Position numbers and translations under genes: made by a program. Positions 32,748 through 44,806 of a stretch of 64,000 nucleotides of DNA are shown piece after piece (position 1 is the stretch's first letter; every line of letters begins with the position of its first letter). Source of the DNA: Entomortierella parvispora (Eukaryota > Mortierellomycota > Mortierellomycetes > Mortierellales > Mortierellaceae); contig OY752149.1 of assembly GCA_963573315.1 (NCBI GenBank), positions 2,046,001 through 2,110,000 of the forward strand, read 5' to 3'. The notes below the pieces were generated by a model. The model worked only from the letters and a program-made list of their open reading frames with translations, made no database searches and had not been told where the DNA came from.

Positions 32748-33743
32748 ATGTCTGCTGCGTTACGTGCCCTTGTCGCTACTCTTGCTCCTGAACAACGCGG
32801 AGCATTCGAGCACGCCCTTGCCGCAATCCCTGCCATCACTGAACGAGAAATCCAAGCCGACCAGCGCGATCTTGCCCGCACACTGAACAAAATCCTTAAG
32901 CCCCAAAACCCCTCACCGTATTCTGGTGCGATTGATGCCGATGCTTGCCAAAACTTTATTGACAACCAGGAGGAATACTACACCGTTGTCAGACTTGCCG
33001 ACGCTGAATGGGTCCAATATACTGCTCTCAATCTCACTGATGAGGCCAAGTCCTGGTGGCGATCTAGTGGTCTTACCCTTGCCAGCCCTTGGGACGACTT
33101 CAAGAAGGCCTTCCTCGCGTTCCACACCCCTCCCAATGCCATTGCTGCTGCTCGTGAAGCCCTGGAGTCCCTGCGCCAAGGAAAGCGAACGGTCGCCGCC
33201 TACACACACGAGTTTCGCAAACTACGACGCCGTGTACCCACCCTTGACGACGGCACAGCTCTCCATTGGTTCATGAAAGGCCTTGTGCCTGACACCAGCA
33301 AGGAGGTCAAGTTGCGCCAGCCAGACTCCCTGGATACTGCTATCTCCCAAGCTACCCTGATCCATGCCATCCTCTTTCCTGAGGGACCGACAGTAAACAC
33401 TCCCAAAAACGAACCCTCTCCTATGGATCTGGACACTATCCATGTGGCCATCAATAACCTCACCAACAAAGTCAACAACCTCCACCGTAACAACCGCAAT
33501 GCCAACCACTCTTTCCGATACAACAACGGCAACACCAACAACCGTGCTTACCCGGCGCCCCTGACCCCCGACGAGCGTGACCACCTCATGAACACCGGAG
33601 GATGTTTGCGCTGCCGTCAACCTGGTCACTTTGGGCGGGACTGCCCTAAATACGGTAACAACAACCACCAAGGACGACGACGGATCAATCAAGTAAACGT
33701 GGGCGACCCCCCCGAGTCGGGAAAAGCCCCCGGCGATCAGTAA
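32748..33743 (+). CDS. family-2 Gag, unit 1
   Basis: 331 aa. A retrotransposon Gag helical domain (AKSWWRSSGLT ... WDDFKKAFLAFHTP ... AYTHEFRKLRRRVP) is followed by an Asn-rich linker and a CCHC knuckle (CLRCRQPGHFGRDC). It starts 75 bp after the LTR. The stop at 33741 lies inside the loop of a hairpin that is part of the -1 frameshift signal leading into pol. It forms the virus-like particle and binds RNA in related elements. Confidence 0.9.
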   Translation: MSAALRALVATLAPEQRGAFEHALAAIPAITEREIQADQRDLARTLNKILKPQNPSPYSGAIDADACQNFIDNQEEYYTVVRLADAEWVQYTALNLTDEAKSWWRSSGLTLASPWDDFKKAFLAFHTPPNAIAAAREALESLRQGKRTVAAYTHEFRKLRRRVPTLDDGTALHWFMKGLVPDTSKEVKLRQPDSLDTAISQATLIHAILFPEGPTVNTPKNEPSPMDLDTIHVAINNLTNKVNNLHRNNRNANHSFRYNNGNTNNRAYPAPLTPDERDHLMNTGGCLRCRQPGHFGRDCPKYGNNNHQGRRRINQVNVGDPPESGKAPGDQ

Positions 33744-33763
33744 ACGTCCAGGACCTGATCGTC
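33719..33763 (+). promoter_or_regulatory. -1 ribosomal frameshift signal (slippery site plus hairpin)
   Basis: GGGAAAA (33719-33725) is in the gag frame as G GGA AAA, a canonical X XXY YYZ heptamer. A 6-nt spacer (33726-33731) leads to a 9-bp stem (33732-33740 with 33755-33763, one G-U pair) and a 14-nt loop holding the gag stop. The -1 frame is open from here through protease and the rest of pol. Confidence 0.75.
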
Positions 33764-36700
33764 GAAGCCCCCTCCCTTTCTCCTCTGGACAAAGGGAGTG
33801 TCCCTTCCCCCAAGCTAAGTCTCCCAAAAAAGAATAAAGACCCCGCTTCAGAATACACTCCCTCCCCCCACAATGAACACATCGAACAACAACCACACTG
33901 CCATGACCAACCCACTCACCCCACCTCGGTACCCCCTGACGATGAGGCACCACGATCAACGGTCCCCCCGACTGATCTAAACTCATCTGAGGGCGTGGAC
34001 CTGGACCCATCCCCCTCTCTTGCTGCTTTAGATCGCATCCGGTCCAAGCGACGGGCCAGACGCCTCCGCCAAAAGTCCGTGCGCCTGCACGAGTTCACCC
34101 TCAAGGAGGCCTCGCGTACACTCTTGTCGTTCCTCGGTAATGTTGCTGGTAACCCGGCTCGCATCCTCATCGATTGCGGGGCAGAAGGAAATGTGATTGC
34201 GTCATCATTTTGTAAACGACATACCCTCACTCGCACAAAAGGCCCCGCCATCCCCATCGTCCTACCCGACGGCTCCTCCTCTCTCTCTTCCACCACTACC
34301 TCCTTCTCCATCGACCGCGACTCCTACTCCGACCACCTCGAAGCCCTCATCTATCCCCTCTCCAACTACGACCTCATCCTCGGCAAACCTTGGCTCACGT
34401 CCATCAACCCTCTCATCAACTGGCGTAACAATGACCTTCACTTCACCCACAATGGTACTTCCGTTCTCTGGCGCTGTCGTGGTGCCAAGGCCAACTCCGT
34501 CACCTTTCGCTCCCAGGGTAAACTCCTCTCTCATCTCCACTTCCACTCCCTTGCTGCCCAAGCAGGAAGCACCCTCTTCCTTGCTCTTGTTAAAACAACC
34601 CCTCTGACCTCGGATGTCAACGACAACGACAACAACGCCCCTTCCCCTGCTGCCCCTCCCTTACCTCCCGAAATACACTCCATTGTCCACGAAGAATTTC
34701 CCGACGTATTCCCCTCCACCCTCCCCTCAGGACTACCTCCGGATCGCGGAGACGCCATGCGTATCGAAACCGACCCCACTGCTGACCCACCCTTCCGCCC
34801 CGTCATCCGTCTATCTATCGCCGAACTGGATGAACTACGGAAGCAACTGGACGACCTCTTGAGCAAAGGATTCATCAAACCCTCAACCTCCCCCTATGGT
34901 GCACCAGTACTATTCGTGAGAAAAAAAGATGGCAGCCTAAGGCTATGTGTGGACTACAGAGGCTTGAACCGTATTACCCGCAAAAACAGACACCCTCTCC
35001 CCCGCATTGATGAACTTATAGATCGCTTCCGCGGCGCGCAGTACTTCACCAAGCTGGATCTCCTCTCAGGCTACCACCAGCAACGGATCGCCCCGGAAGA
35101 CACTCACAAAACAGCATTCCGCTGCCGATACGGTCACTTTGAATTCAACGTCGTCCCCTTTGGCTTGACAAACGCCCCAGCGTCATTCTCCAATATGATG
35201 TTGCGTGTACTGGACCCGGTCTTGGACAGATGGGTTGTTGTCTATCTCGACGATTTGCTAATCTACTCTCGCACTAAGGAGGAACACCTAAAGCATGTGC
35301 GCTCAGTCTTAACCCTCCTCCGCAAGCATGGCCTCTACGCGAAACTGTCGAAGTGCTCCTTCATGCAGGAACAAACTGAATTCTTGGGACATGTCATCTC
35401 CAAAGACGGAATCCACACGAGTGGGGGACTTGTGCGCGCTATCCGAGAATGGCCGCGCCCTCAGAAACAAAAGGATGTTCAGCAATTCATCGGCCTTGCC
35501 CAATTCTACCACCAGTACATCGCTAACTTCGCCACCATTGCATTACCCCTCACCGCGCTCTTAGGTGAAGGTGTCCCTTTCTCTTGGACCACTGAACAGG
35601 AGGCGGCATTCCAAGCCCTCAAAAAGGCGATCAGTCAGGCCCCCGTCCTGCGCATCTTCGACCCTGACCTTCTCACTACCGTTGAGACTGACGCCTCCGG
35701 CTTTGCTCTTGGAGCAGTCCTCTTCCAGACTGACGCCAACGGCGAGTCGCGTCCTGTTGCCTTCACCTCACGCAAATTAAACCCAGCGGAACGGAATTAT
35801 CCCACACACGAACAGGAACTCCTGGCCGTCGTCCACGCTCTGAAGACATGGCGCTATTACCTGGATGGATCACACTTCATTGTCTACACCGACCATGCCA
35901 CTTTGCAACACTTTCCGACCCAGCCCAAGTTGACTCGTAGGCAGGCACGATGGATGGAACTATTGCAAGAATACAACTTCACCTTCAAGTACAAAAAGGG
36001 ATCGGATAACGTCGTCCCCGACGCCCTCTCACGACGGCCTGATCACCGCGAACTCAACCAACTCTCTGTTCAACTCGACCCCGGGCTTAGGCAGCGCCTG
36101 ATTGATGGGTACAAAGCGGACCCCCGCCTTAACCCGATCTATGAAAGCTGCCTCCAGGCAAGTCCTCCTTCAAACTACTCCCTTGTTGATGACATCCTTT
36201 GCGTCCGCCGAAAAGGCACCCTCCTTGTCTGTATCCCTGCCAGCTCTGACATTCGCCTATCTCTCCTTCATGATGCCCACGACTCCGCCATAGCTGGTCA
36301 CTTCGGCTTCGACAAAACCTACGGGCATCTATGTTCTCGGTTCTACTGGCCGTCAATGGCCAAAGACACACGACAATACATCCAAAGCTGCGAATCATGT
36401 CAACGGTCGAAACCAAGCAACCGCTCCCCCTTGGGTCTCCTCCAACCACTGCCCATCCCGGACAGGGCCTGGCACACAGTAACGATGGATTTCCTCGGAC
36501 CTCTTCCCAAGACCCCTCGTGGCCACGACTGCATTGCTGTCTTTGTTGACAAGCTCACTAAGCAGGTTCACTTTGCTGCTTGCCACACAACAGATTCTGC
36601 TGCACAGACCGCTCGCATCTTCTTCGATCATGTCTTCCGACTTCACGGTATGCCCACAACCTTTGTCTCCGATCGTGACGCCAAATTCACGAGCCGCTTC

Positions 36701-37090
36701 TGGAAGGAACTGAGCCGCCTTATGGACGTTCACCTCGCCATGTCAACTGCTTACCATCCCCAGACAGACGGTCAGACAGAACGCGCCAACCGCACGCTCA
36801 TTACGATGCTTCGGAGCTTTGTCGATCAACGCCAGACTAATTGGGATCTATTGCTCTCTGCCGCCGAGTTCGCCACCAACAACGCCACACACGCCTCCAC
36901 CGGGACCACCCCCTTCTTTTTGAACTATGGGTTACATCCGACCGTACCTATGGCGCTGTTGACACCCGCTCCAGGCCCTAACCCCTCCGTTGACGAATTT
37001 GTCCAGACTCAAAGCGAGGCCCTCACAATTGCCAAAGAAGCGCTGACATTGGCGCAAGAACTTCAAACCAAGAACGCAGACCGGTACCGC
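33725..37090 (+). pseudogene. family-2 pol, unit 1, 3'-truncated
   Basis: Open in the -1 frame from the frameshift site with no need for its own ATG; the apparent start at 33995 is a GTG. Protease motif ILIDCGAEGNVI (Cys in place of the usual Ser/Thr), reverse transcriptase with YLDDLL, RNase H (TVETDASGFAL), integrase zinc motif (HDAHDSAIAGH ... CESC) and DDE core (TMDFLGPLP, FVSDRDAKF, YHPQTDGQTERAN). The frame reaches ...KNADRYR and then reads into the LTR at 37091 and stops. It therefore lacks the GPY/F and chromodomain part, which survives only at 52118-52576. Confidence 0.88.
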
Positions 37091-38132
37091 TGTGGTGTAG
37101 TGGATCCAGGTCCCAGATCCACGCGAGCGAGATAGAGAGAGTTATTTTTAGTATTTAGTTATTTTTTTATTTTTGTTCCTGTTTTCTGTTTTCTATAAAA
37201 AAGGGAGCAAAGTCCACTTTGCTCCTGGTTGCCTTTTCCCCTTACGATTCCCTCCTGTACCTTGTTGATCACCAGAACACCTCCCTTCTGCTCGTATCTG
37301 TCTCGCAGTTACCCTTGGCGTTGCTGCAATATTCAACCCCATCAGCCTTTGGACGCCGTTGCAATATACGAATCCCTGGGCCTTGACTGTTCCCTGGATA
37401 TCCCCCAGACCTTTTGTGTTCCCTTGATCCTCCCTGCCCACTCTCGCAACATATCCATCCGTGTGCCAGCCCTCCTTGATCAAGTCCTGTACCGCCCTCC
37501 GAGCGCTCCGTAGGATCACCTGGACCCTCGCCTATCCGATATCAATTGGCCATTTGCGAGGTACACTTACGATGTCATATCTCTTCTGAGTGGACCTGTT
37601 ATGATCTTGGCAACCCACCCTGAGGCCTTCATTGGTGCTTGGGGACCAACCATCCTCCTCGTTATATCTCGGAGTCTCCTCTGAACCCTCAGTTAGGCGA
37701 CCTTGTCCCCTTTCCCAGATAGAATCTCCTTTGCCTTGCTTTACTGACTAGATCCCATCCCATCCCCTGTGTTGTTATTAGTATAGTATAGTCGCCGTCG
37801 TGCTCTTAGCCTTGTAGTCTTTGTTCTCCTGTTTGGATCCCGTTAGGACCTGCCTGCTCTTCGGTATGTGGTCCTTGGTTTTCATCCAGTTCGTTCTACT
37901 TATCTTTTGATCCCTTTGCTGACTCTCTCTCCTTCCTGTTTATCTCCAGTACTATCTCCTTGAGACTGTATCTGATCATACAACAGCGTTGTGCCTGATC
38001 CCTGTGGCCCTGAGAGCAAAGTCCCTATCAACTGTAAGCGACGATTTTTGTTAGTCATCTTTCTTCTCGTTATCAATTTCGCTTCCAGCTCATTGCTGAC
38101 CTTAGACTATACTTACATTAGACAACATCACA
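37091..38132 (+). mobile_element. family-3 LTR, variant a, at the duplication junction
   Basis: Its left flank is family-2 pol ending CCGC (the same site as at 43630). Its right flank is the family-1 gag fragment (the same as at 31593). This is the junction expected from unequal crossing-over between LTRs at 30551 and 43631. It carries variant-a bases from offset 161 onward. Confidence 0.88.
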
Positions 38133-38975
38133 CCGTTCTGGCGGAGACGGATGAGTCGATTGTTGATATCATCGGCGTGAAGGTGGTTACCATAGAGGTC
38201 GTTGAGGAGGTCGGCAAAGAGTTCCCAGTCAGACAAGTAACCTTCGGTATCTTGGGCGCGGCCGATGACGTACGGGGCAAAGAACTCTGCAGGAAGGCCT
38301 TCCATTGACTGTAAGGCCAGATTAATCTTGTCGACGTCAGTTCTGAAAGATCTGGGATGTCTCGAGAACACGGTGTTGAGTTGCGACATGAACTGGTTCA
38401 GCGACATGCCATTGGGATCACCCTTGAACTTGGTCGTGAGGGCGTTCGGGACTGGAACGTTGAGATCACGCTGAGCCAATTGGGCAAGGATCTCTTGGAC
38501 TTGGAGTTGATATTCTTGTTGGCGGGTTTGGTTCTCGGCGAGGGTCTGGATAGCCTCTTGGACAACAGAGGCGGACGAAGTGCTCGATGTGGCCTCGGCC
38601 ATGGCAGTCATCTGCTGTTGCAGAACTTCTACCTGTTGCATGGTAGCTTGCAGATGCTGGAGGACAACTTGGGGATTAACGTCTGAGTTCTCAGCTTGCT
38701 CGGCGATGTGGTGCAGGGTGTAGATACCCTGCTGGTCGTGTTGGTTGTGGTCCATGGTAGCGAAAACGGAGAGGGAACAAGTGGACGAGGGTCGTTTTCA
38801 GCGGATTTTGATAACAGAAATGTGGAAAAATAAGCTTTTTTAAAGATTTCCTGTGCGCGAGCAATGCAAGTTTTCGCGGGCCAAGGAGAGCAGGAAATGC
38901 GCAAGAAGAAGAACGGTGGAGAAACAAGAAGTCGACCAGTTTACTTTTATCGACGCGAATGACCCCGGACGGTGG
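38133..38975 (-). pseudogene. family-1 gag/leader fragment, unit 2
   Basis: Copy of 31593-32435, with the Gag start at 38755 on the minus strand. Confidence 0.88.
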
Positions 38976-39212
38976 TGCAACAGAAGATTAGCTACGCTCC
39001 AAAACTACACTCCAAAACTACACTCCAAACAATACCATCATAGCCACCACAGCCACACAGCCACACAGACGTATATATATACCCCCATCCCCCCTACATA
39101 ATAAACATCATTCGTTCTCCCAACTCTACCTCTTCCCCTGTCCCTGTCCCTGGTCCTTATCCCTGTCCCCTCTCCCGGTCTCTCCCTTGCATTCCCCTCT
39201 GTGCCTATTACA
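38976..39212 (+). mobile_element. family-2 5' LTR, unit 2
   Basis: Copy of 32436-32672. This is the 5' LTR of the element whose 3' LTR lies at 52602-52838; the two differ by one visible base (GGTCCTT versus GGTCTTT). The PBS TGGTAGCAAAGG follows directly. Confidence 0.9.
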
Positions 39213-39287
39213 TGGTAGCAAAGGTCCCTTCGATTCACTGCCTCACCGTTCCCACCCTACGAATTCCCTCCCTTTTCCCTAACCACT

Positions 39288-40283
39288 ATGTCTGCTGCGT
39301 TACGTGCCCTTGTCGCTACTCTTGCTCCTGAACAACGCGGAGCATTCGAGCACGCCCTTGCCGCAATCCCTGCCATCACTGAACGAGAAATCCAAGCCGA
39401 CCAGCGCGATCTTGCCCGCACACTGAACAAAATCCTTAAGCCCCAAAACCCCTCACCGTATTCTGGTGCGATTGATGCCGATGCTTGCCAAAACTTTATT
39501 GACAACCAGGAGGAATACTACACCGTTGTCAGACTTGCCGACGCTGAATGGGTCCAATATACTGCTCTCAATCTCACTGATGAGGCCAAGTCCTGGTGGC
39601 GATCTAGTGGTCTTACCCTTGCCAGCCCTTGGGACGACTTCAAGAAGGCCTTCCTCGCGTTCCACACCCCTCCCAATGCCATTGCTGCTGCTCGTGAAGC
39701 CCTGGAGTCCCTGCGCCAAGGAAAGCGAACGGTCGCCGCCTACACACACGAGTTTCGCAAACTACGACGCCGTGTACCCACCCTTGACGACGGCACAGCT
39801 CTCCATTGGTTCATGAAAGGCCTTGTGCCTGACACCAGCAAGGAGGTCAAGTTGCGCCAGCCAGACTCCCTGGATACTGCTATCTCCCAAGCTACCCTGA
39901 TCCATGCCATCCTCTTTCCTGAGGGACCGACAGTAAACACTCCCAAAAACGAACCCTCTCCTATGGATCTGGACACTATCCATGTGGCCATCAATAACCT
40001 CACCAACAAAGTCAACAACCTCCACCGTAACAACCGCAATGCCAACCACTCTTTCCGATACAACAACGGCAACACCAACAACCGTGCTTACCCGGCGCCC
40101 CTGACCCCCGACGAGCGTGACCACCTCATGAACACCGGAGGATGTTTGCGCTGCCGTCAACCTGGTCACTTTGGGCGGGACTGCCCTAAATACGGTAACA
40201 ACAACCACCAAGGACGACGACGGATCAATCAAGTAAACGTGGGCGACCCCCCCGAGTCGGGAAAAGCCCCCGGCGATCAGTAA
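39288..40283 (+). CDS. family-2 Gag, unit 2
   Basis: 331 aa, the same sequence as the Gag at 32748, with the CCHC knuckle intact. The frameshift signal follows at 40259-40303. Confidence 0.9.
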   Translation: MSAALRALVATLAPEQRGAFEHALAAIPAITEREIQADQRDLARTLNKILKPQNPSPYSGAIDADACQNFIDNQEEYYTVVRLADAEWVQYTALNLTDEAKSWWRSSGLTLASPWDDFKKAFLAFHTPPNAIAAAREALESLRQGKRTVAAYTHEFRKLRRRVPTLDDGTALHWFMKGLVPDTSKEVKLRQPDSLDTAISQATLIHAILFPEGPTVNTPKNEPSPMDLDTIHVAINNLTNKVNNLHRNNRNANHSFRYNNGNTNNRAYPAPLTPDERDHLMNTGGCLRCRQPGHFGRDCPKYGNNNHQGRRRINQVNVGDPPESGKAPGDQ

Positions 40284-40303
40284 ACGTCCAGGACCTGATC
40301 GTC
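40259..40303 (+). promoter_or_regulatory. -1 frameshift signal, unit 2
   Basis: GGGAAAA at 40259-40265, 6-nt spacer, 9-bp stem 40272-40280 with 40295-40303. Identical to the unit 1 copy. Confidence 0.75.
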
Positions 40304-43300
40304 GAAGCCCCCTCCCTTTCTCCTCTGGACAAAGGGAGTGTCCCTTCCCCCAAGCTAAGTCTCCCAAAAAAGAATAAAGACCCCGCTTCAGAATACACTC
40401 CCTCCCCCCACAATGAACACATCGAACAACAACCACACTGCCATGACCAACCCACTCACCCCACCTCGGTACCCCCTGACGATGAGGCACCACGATCAAC
40501 GGTCCCCCCGACTGATCTAAACTCATCTGAGGGCGTGGACCTGGACCCATCCCCCTCTCTTGCTGCTTTAGATCGCATCCGGTCCAAGCGACGGGCCAGA
40601 CGCCTCCGCCAAAAGTCCGTGCGCCTGCACGAGTTCACCCTCAAGGAGGCCTCGCGTACACTCTTGTCGTTCCTCGGTAATGTTGCTGGTAACCCGGCTC
40701 GCATCCTCATCGATTGCGGGGCAGAAGGAAATGTGATTGCGTCATCATTTTGTAAACGACATACCCTCACTCGCACAAAAGGCCCCGCCATCCCCATCGT
40801 CCTACCCGACGGCTCCTCCTCTCTCTCTTCCACCACTACCTCCTTCTCCATCGACCGCGACTCCTACTCCGACCACCTCGAAGCCCTCATCTATCCCCTC
40901 TCCAACTACGACCTCATCCTCGGCAAACCTTGGCTCACGTCCATCAACCCTCTCATCAACTGGCGTAACAATGACCTTCACTTCACCCACAATGGTACTT
41001 CCGTTCTCTGGCGCTGTCGTGGTGCCAAGGCCAACTCCGTCACCTTTCGCTCCCAGGGTAAACTCCTCTCTCATCTCCACTTCCACTCCCTTGCTGCCCA
41101 AGCAGGAAGCACCCTCTTCCTTGCTCTTGTTAAAACAACCCCTCTGACCTCGGATGTCAACGACAACGACAACAACGCCCCTTCCCCTGCTGCCCCTCCC
41201 TTACCTCCCGAAATACACTCCATTGTCCACGAAGAATTTCCCGACGTATTCCCCTCCACCCTCCCCTCAGGACTACCTCCGGATCGCGGAGACGCCATGC
41301 GTATCGAAACCGACCCCACTGCTGACCCACCCTTCCGCCCCGTCATCCGTCTATCTATCGCCGAACTGGATGAACTACGGAAGCAACTGGACGACCTCTT
41401 GAGCAAAGGATTCATCAAACCCTCAACCTCCCCCTATGGTGCACCAGTACTATTCGTGAGAAAAAAAGATGGCAGCCTAAGGCTATGTGTGGACTACAGA
41501 GGCTTGAACCGTATTACCCGCAAAAACAGACACCCTCTCCCCCGCATTGATGAACTTATAGATCGCTTCCGCGGCGCGCAGTACTTCACCAAGCTGGATC
41601 TCCTCTCAGGCTACCACCAGCAACGGATCGCCCCGGAAGACACTCACAAAACAGCATTCCGCTGCCGATACGGTCACTTTGAATTCAACGTCGTCCCCTT
41701 TGGCTTGACAAACGCCCCAGCGTCATTCTCCAATATGATGTTGCGTGTACTGGACCCGGTCTTGGACAGATGGGTTGTTGTCTATCTCGACGATTTGCTA
41801 ATCTACTCTCGCACTAAGGAGGAACACCTAAAGCATGTGCGCTCAGTCTTAACCCTCCTCCGCAAGCATGGCCTCTACGCGAAACTGTCGAAGTGCTCCT
41901 TCATGCAGGAACAAACTGAATTCTTGGGACATGTCATCTCCAAAGACGGAATCCACACGAGTGGGGGACTTGTGCGCGCTATCCGAGAATGGCCGCGCCC
42001 TCAGAAACAAAAGGATGTTCAGCAATTCATCGGCCTTGCCCAATTCTACCACCAGTACATCGCTAACTTCGCCACCATTGCATTACCCCTCACCGCGCTC
42101 TTAGGTGAAGGTGTCCCTTTCTCTTGGACCACTGAACAGGAGGCGGCATTCCAAGCCCTCAAAAAGGCGATCAGTCAGGCCCCCGTCCTGCGCATCTTCG
42201 ACCCTGACCTTCTCACTACCGTTGAGACTGACGCCTCCGGCTTTGCTCTTGGAGCAGTCCTCTTCCAGACTGACGCCAACGGCGAGTCGCGTCCTGTTGC
42301 CTTCACCTCACGCAAATTAAACCCAGCGGAACGGAATTATCCCACACACGAACAGGAACTCCTGGCCGTCGTCCACGCTCTGAAGACATGGCGCTATTAC
42401 CTGGATGGATCACACTTCATTGTCTACACCGACCATGCCACTTTGCAACACTTTCCGACCCAGCCCAAGTTGACTCGTAGGCAGGCACGATGGATGGAAC
42501 TATTGCAAGAATACAACTTCACCTTCAAGTACAAAAAGGGATCGGATAACGTCGTCCCCGACGCCCTCTCACGACGGCCTGATCACCGCGAACTCAACCA
42601 ACTCTCTGTTCAACTCGACCCCGGGCTTAGGCAGCGCCTGATTGATGGGTACAAAGCGGACCCCCGCCTTAACCCGATCTATGAAAGCTGCCTCCAGGCA
42701 AGTCCTCCTTCAAACTACTCCCTTGTTGATGACATCCTTTGCGTCCGCCGAAAAGGCACCCTCCTTGTCTGTATCCCTGCCAGCTCTGACATTCGCCTAT
42801 CTCTCCTTCATGATGCCCACGACTCCGCCATAGCTGGTCACTTCGGCTTCGACAAAACCTACGGGCATCTATGTTCTCGGTTCTACTGGCCGTCAATGGC
42901 CAAAGACACACGACAATACATCCAAAGCTGCGAATCATGTCAACGGTCGAAACCAAGCAACCGCTCCCCCTTGGGTCTCCTCCAACCACTGCCCATCCCG
43001 GACAGGGCCTGGCACACAGTAACGATGGATTTCCTCGGACCTCTTCCCAAGACCCCTCGTGGCCACGACTGCATTGCTGTCTTTGTTGACAAGCTCACTA
43101 AGCAGGTTCACTTTGCTGCTTGCCACACAACAGATTCTGCTGCACAGACCGCTCGCATCTTCTTCGATCATGTCTTCCGACTTCACGGTATGCCCACAAC
43201 CTTTGTCTCCGATCGTGACGCCAAATTCACGAGCCGCTTCTGGAAGGAACTGAGCCGCCTTATGGACGTTCACCTCGCCATGTCAACTGCTTACCATCCC

Positions 43301-43630
43301 CAGACAGACGGTCAGACAGAACGCGCCAACCGCACGCTCATTACGATGCTTCGGAGCTTTGTCGATCAACGCCAGACTAATTGGGATCTATTGCTCTCTG
43401 CCGCCGAGTTCGCCACCAACAACGCCACACACGCCTCCACCGGGACCACCCCCTTCTTTTTGAACTATGGGTTACATCCGACCGTACCTATGGCGCTGTT
43501 GACACCCGCTCCAGGCCCTAACCCCTCCGTTGACGAATTTGTCCAGACTCAAAGCGAGGCCCTCACAATTGCCAAAGAAGCGCTGACATTGGCGCAAGAA
43601 CTTCAAACCAAGAACGCAGACCGGTACCGC
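40265..43630 (+). pseudogene. family-2 pol, unit 2, split by a family-3 element
   Basis: Same domains as the unit 1 copy. The frame stops at the family-3 element inserted after the codons for ADRYR. Its 3' end (52118-52576) is present on the far side, so the split gene is complete in sequence apart from the insertion and one CCGC duplicate. DCGA protease, YLDD reverse transcriptase, RNase H and DDE integrase motifs are all intact. Confidence 0.88.
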
Positions 43631-44672
43631 TGTGGTGTAGTGGATCCAGGTCCCAGATCCACGCGAGCGAGATAGAGAGAGTTATTTTTAGTATTTAGTT
43701 ATTTTTTTATTTTTGTTCCTGTTTTCTGTTTTCTATAAAAAAGGGAGCAAAGTCCACTTTGCTCCTGGTTGCCTTTTCCCCTTACGATTCTCTCCTGTAC
43801 CTTGTTGATCACCAGAACACCTCCCTTCTGCTCATATCTGTCTCGCAGTTACCCTTGGCGTTGCTGCAATATTCAACCCCATCAGCCTTTGGACGCCGTT
43901 GCAATATACGAATCCCTGGGCCTTGACTGTTCCCTGGATATCCCCCAGACCTTTTGTGTTCCCTTGATCCTCCCTGCCCACTCTAGCAGCATATCCATCC
44001 GTGTGCCAGCCCTCCTTGATCAAGTCCTGTACCGCCCTCCGATCGCTCCGTAGGATCACCTGGACCCTCGCCTATCCGATATCAATTGGCCATTTGCGAG
44101 GTATACTTACGATGTCATATCTCTTCTGAGTGGACCTGTTATGATCTTGGCAACCCACCCTGAGGCCTTCATTGGTGCTTGGGGACCAACCATCCTCCTC
44201 GTTATATCTCGGAGTCTCCTCTGAACCCTCAGTTAGGCGACCTTGTCCCCTTTCCCAGATAGAATCTCCTTTGCCTTGCTTTACTGACTAGATCCCATCC
44301 CATCCCCTGTGTTGTTATTAGTATAGTATAGTCGCCGTCGTGCTCTTAGCCTTGTAGTCTTTGTTCTCCTGTTTGGATCCCGTTAGGACCTGCCTGCTCT
44401 TCGGTATGTGGTCCTTGGTTTTCATCCAGTTCGTTCTACTTATCTTTTGATCCCTTTGCTGACTCTCTCTCCTTCCTGTTTATCTCCAGTACTATCTCCT
44501 TGAGACTGTATCTGATCATACAACAGCGTTGTGCCTGATCCCTGTGGCCCTGAGAGCATAGTCCCTATCAACTGTAAGCGACGATTTTTGTTAGTCATCT
44601 TTCTTCTCGTTATCAATTTCGCTTCCAGCTCATTGCTGACCTTAGACTATACTTACATTAGACAACATCACA
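43631..44672 (+). mobile_element. family-3 5' LTR, variant b
   Basis: A 7-bp inverted repeat (GTGGATC...GATCCAC) lies near the start. A TATAAAA box is followed by a 9-bp perfect hairpin (GGAGCAAAG-TCCA-CTTTGCTCC). No TGG-type PBS directly abuts the LTR end; TGGTGGAGAACC begins about 13 nt in (44686). Confidence 0.9.
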
Positions 44673-44806
44673 CCCGAAGCCAATTTGGTGGAGAACCTGG
44701 GCAAAAACAAGCTCACCCGTCTGAGATTAAAAGAAGGCTCTGATCATTCGAGAACAACTAGTGTCCCACATTTGAATCCAGCCCAACCCTGACAAACCAA
44801 TCAACC

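Larger units (their letters stand above)
30551..37090 (+). repeat. tandem duplication unit 1 (6540 bp)
   Basis: Identical in layout, and by eye in sequence, to 37091-43630. The unit consists of a family-3 LTR, a minus-strand family-1 fragment, and a family-2 element from its 5' LTR to a point in pol after ...NADRYR. Confidence 0.92.
37091..43630 (+). repeat. tandem duplication unit 2 (6540 bp)
   Basis: Second copy of 30551-37090, head to tail with no spacer. Every ORF has the same length and sequence. It joins the full-length family-3 element at 43631. Confidence 0.92.

Noticed and set aside
33995-34000. Start of family-2 pol at 33995
   Set aside because: This is a GTG codon and the frame is open upstream to the gag end; entry by -1 frameshift explains it better.
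44686-44700. tRNA-type PBS of family 3 at TGGTGGAGAACC
   Set aside because: It is offset about 13 nt from the LTR end, unlike normal PBSs; not called as a feature.
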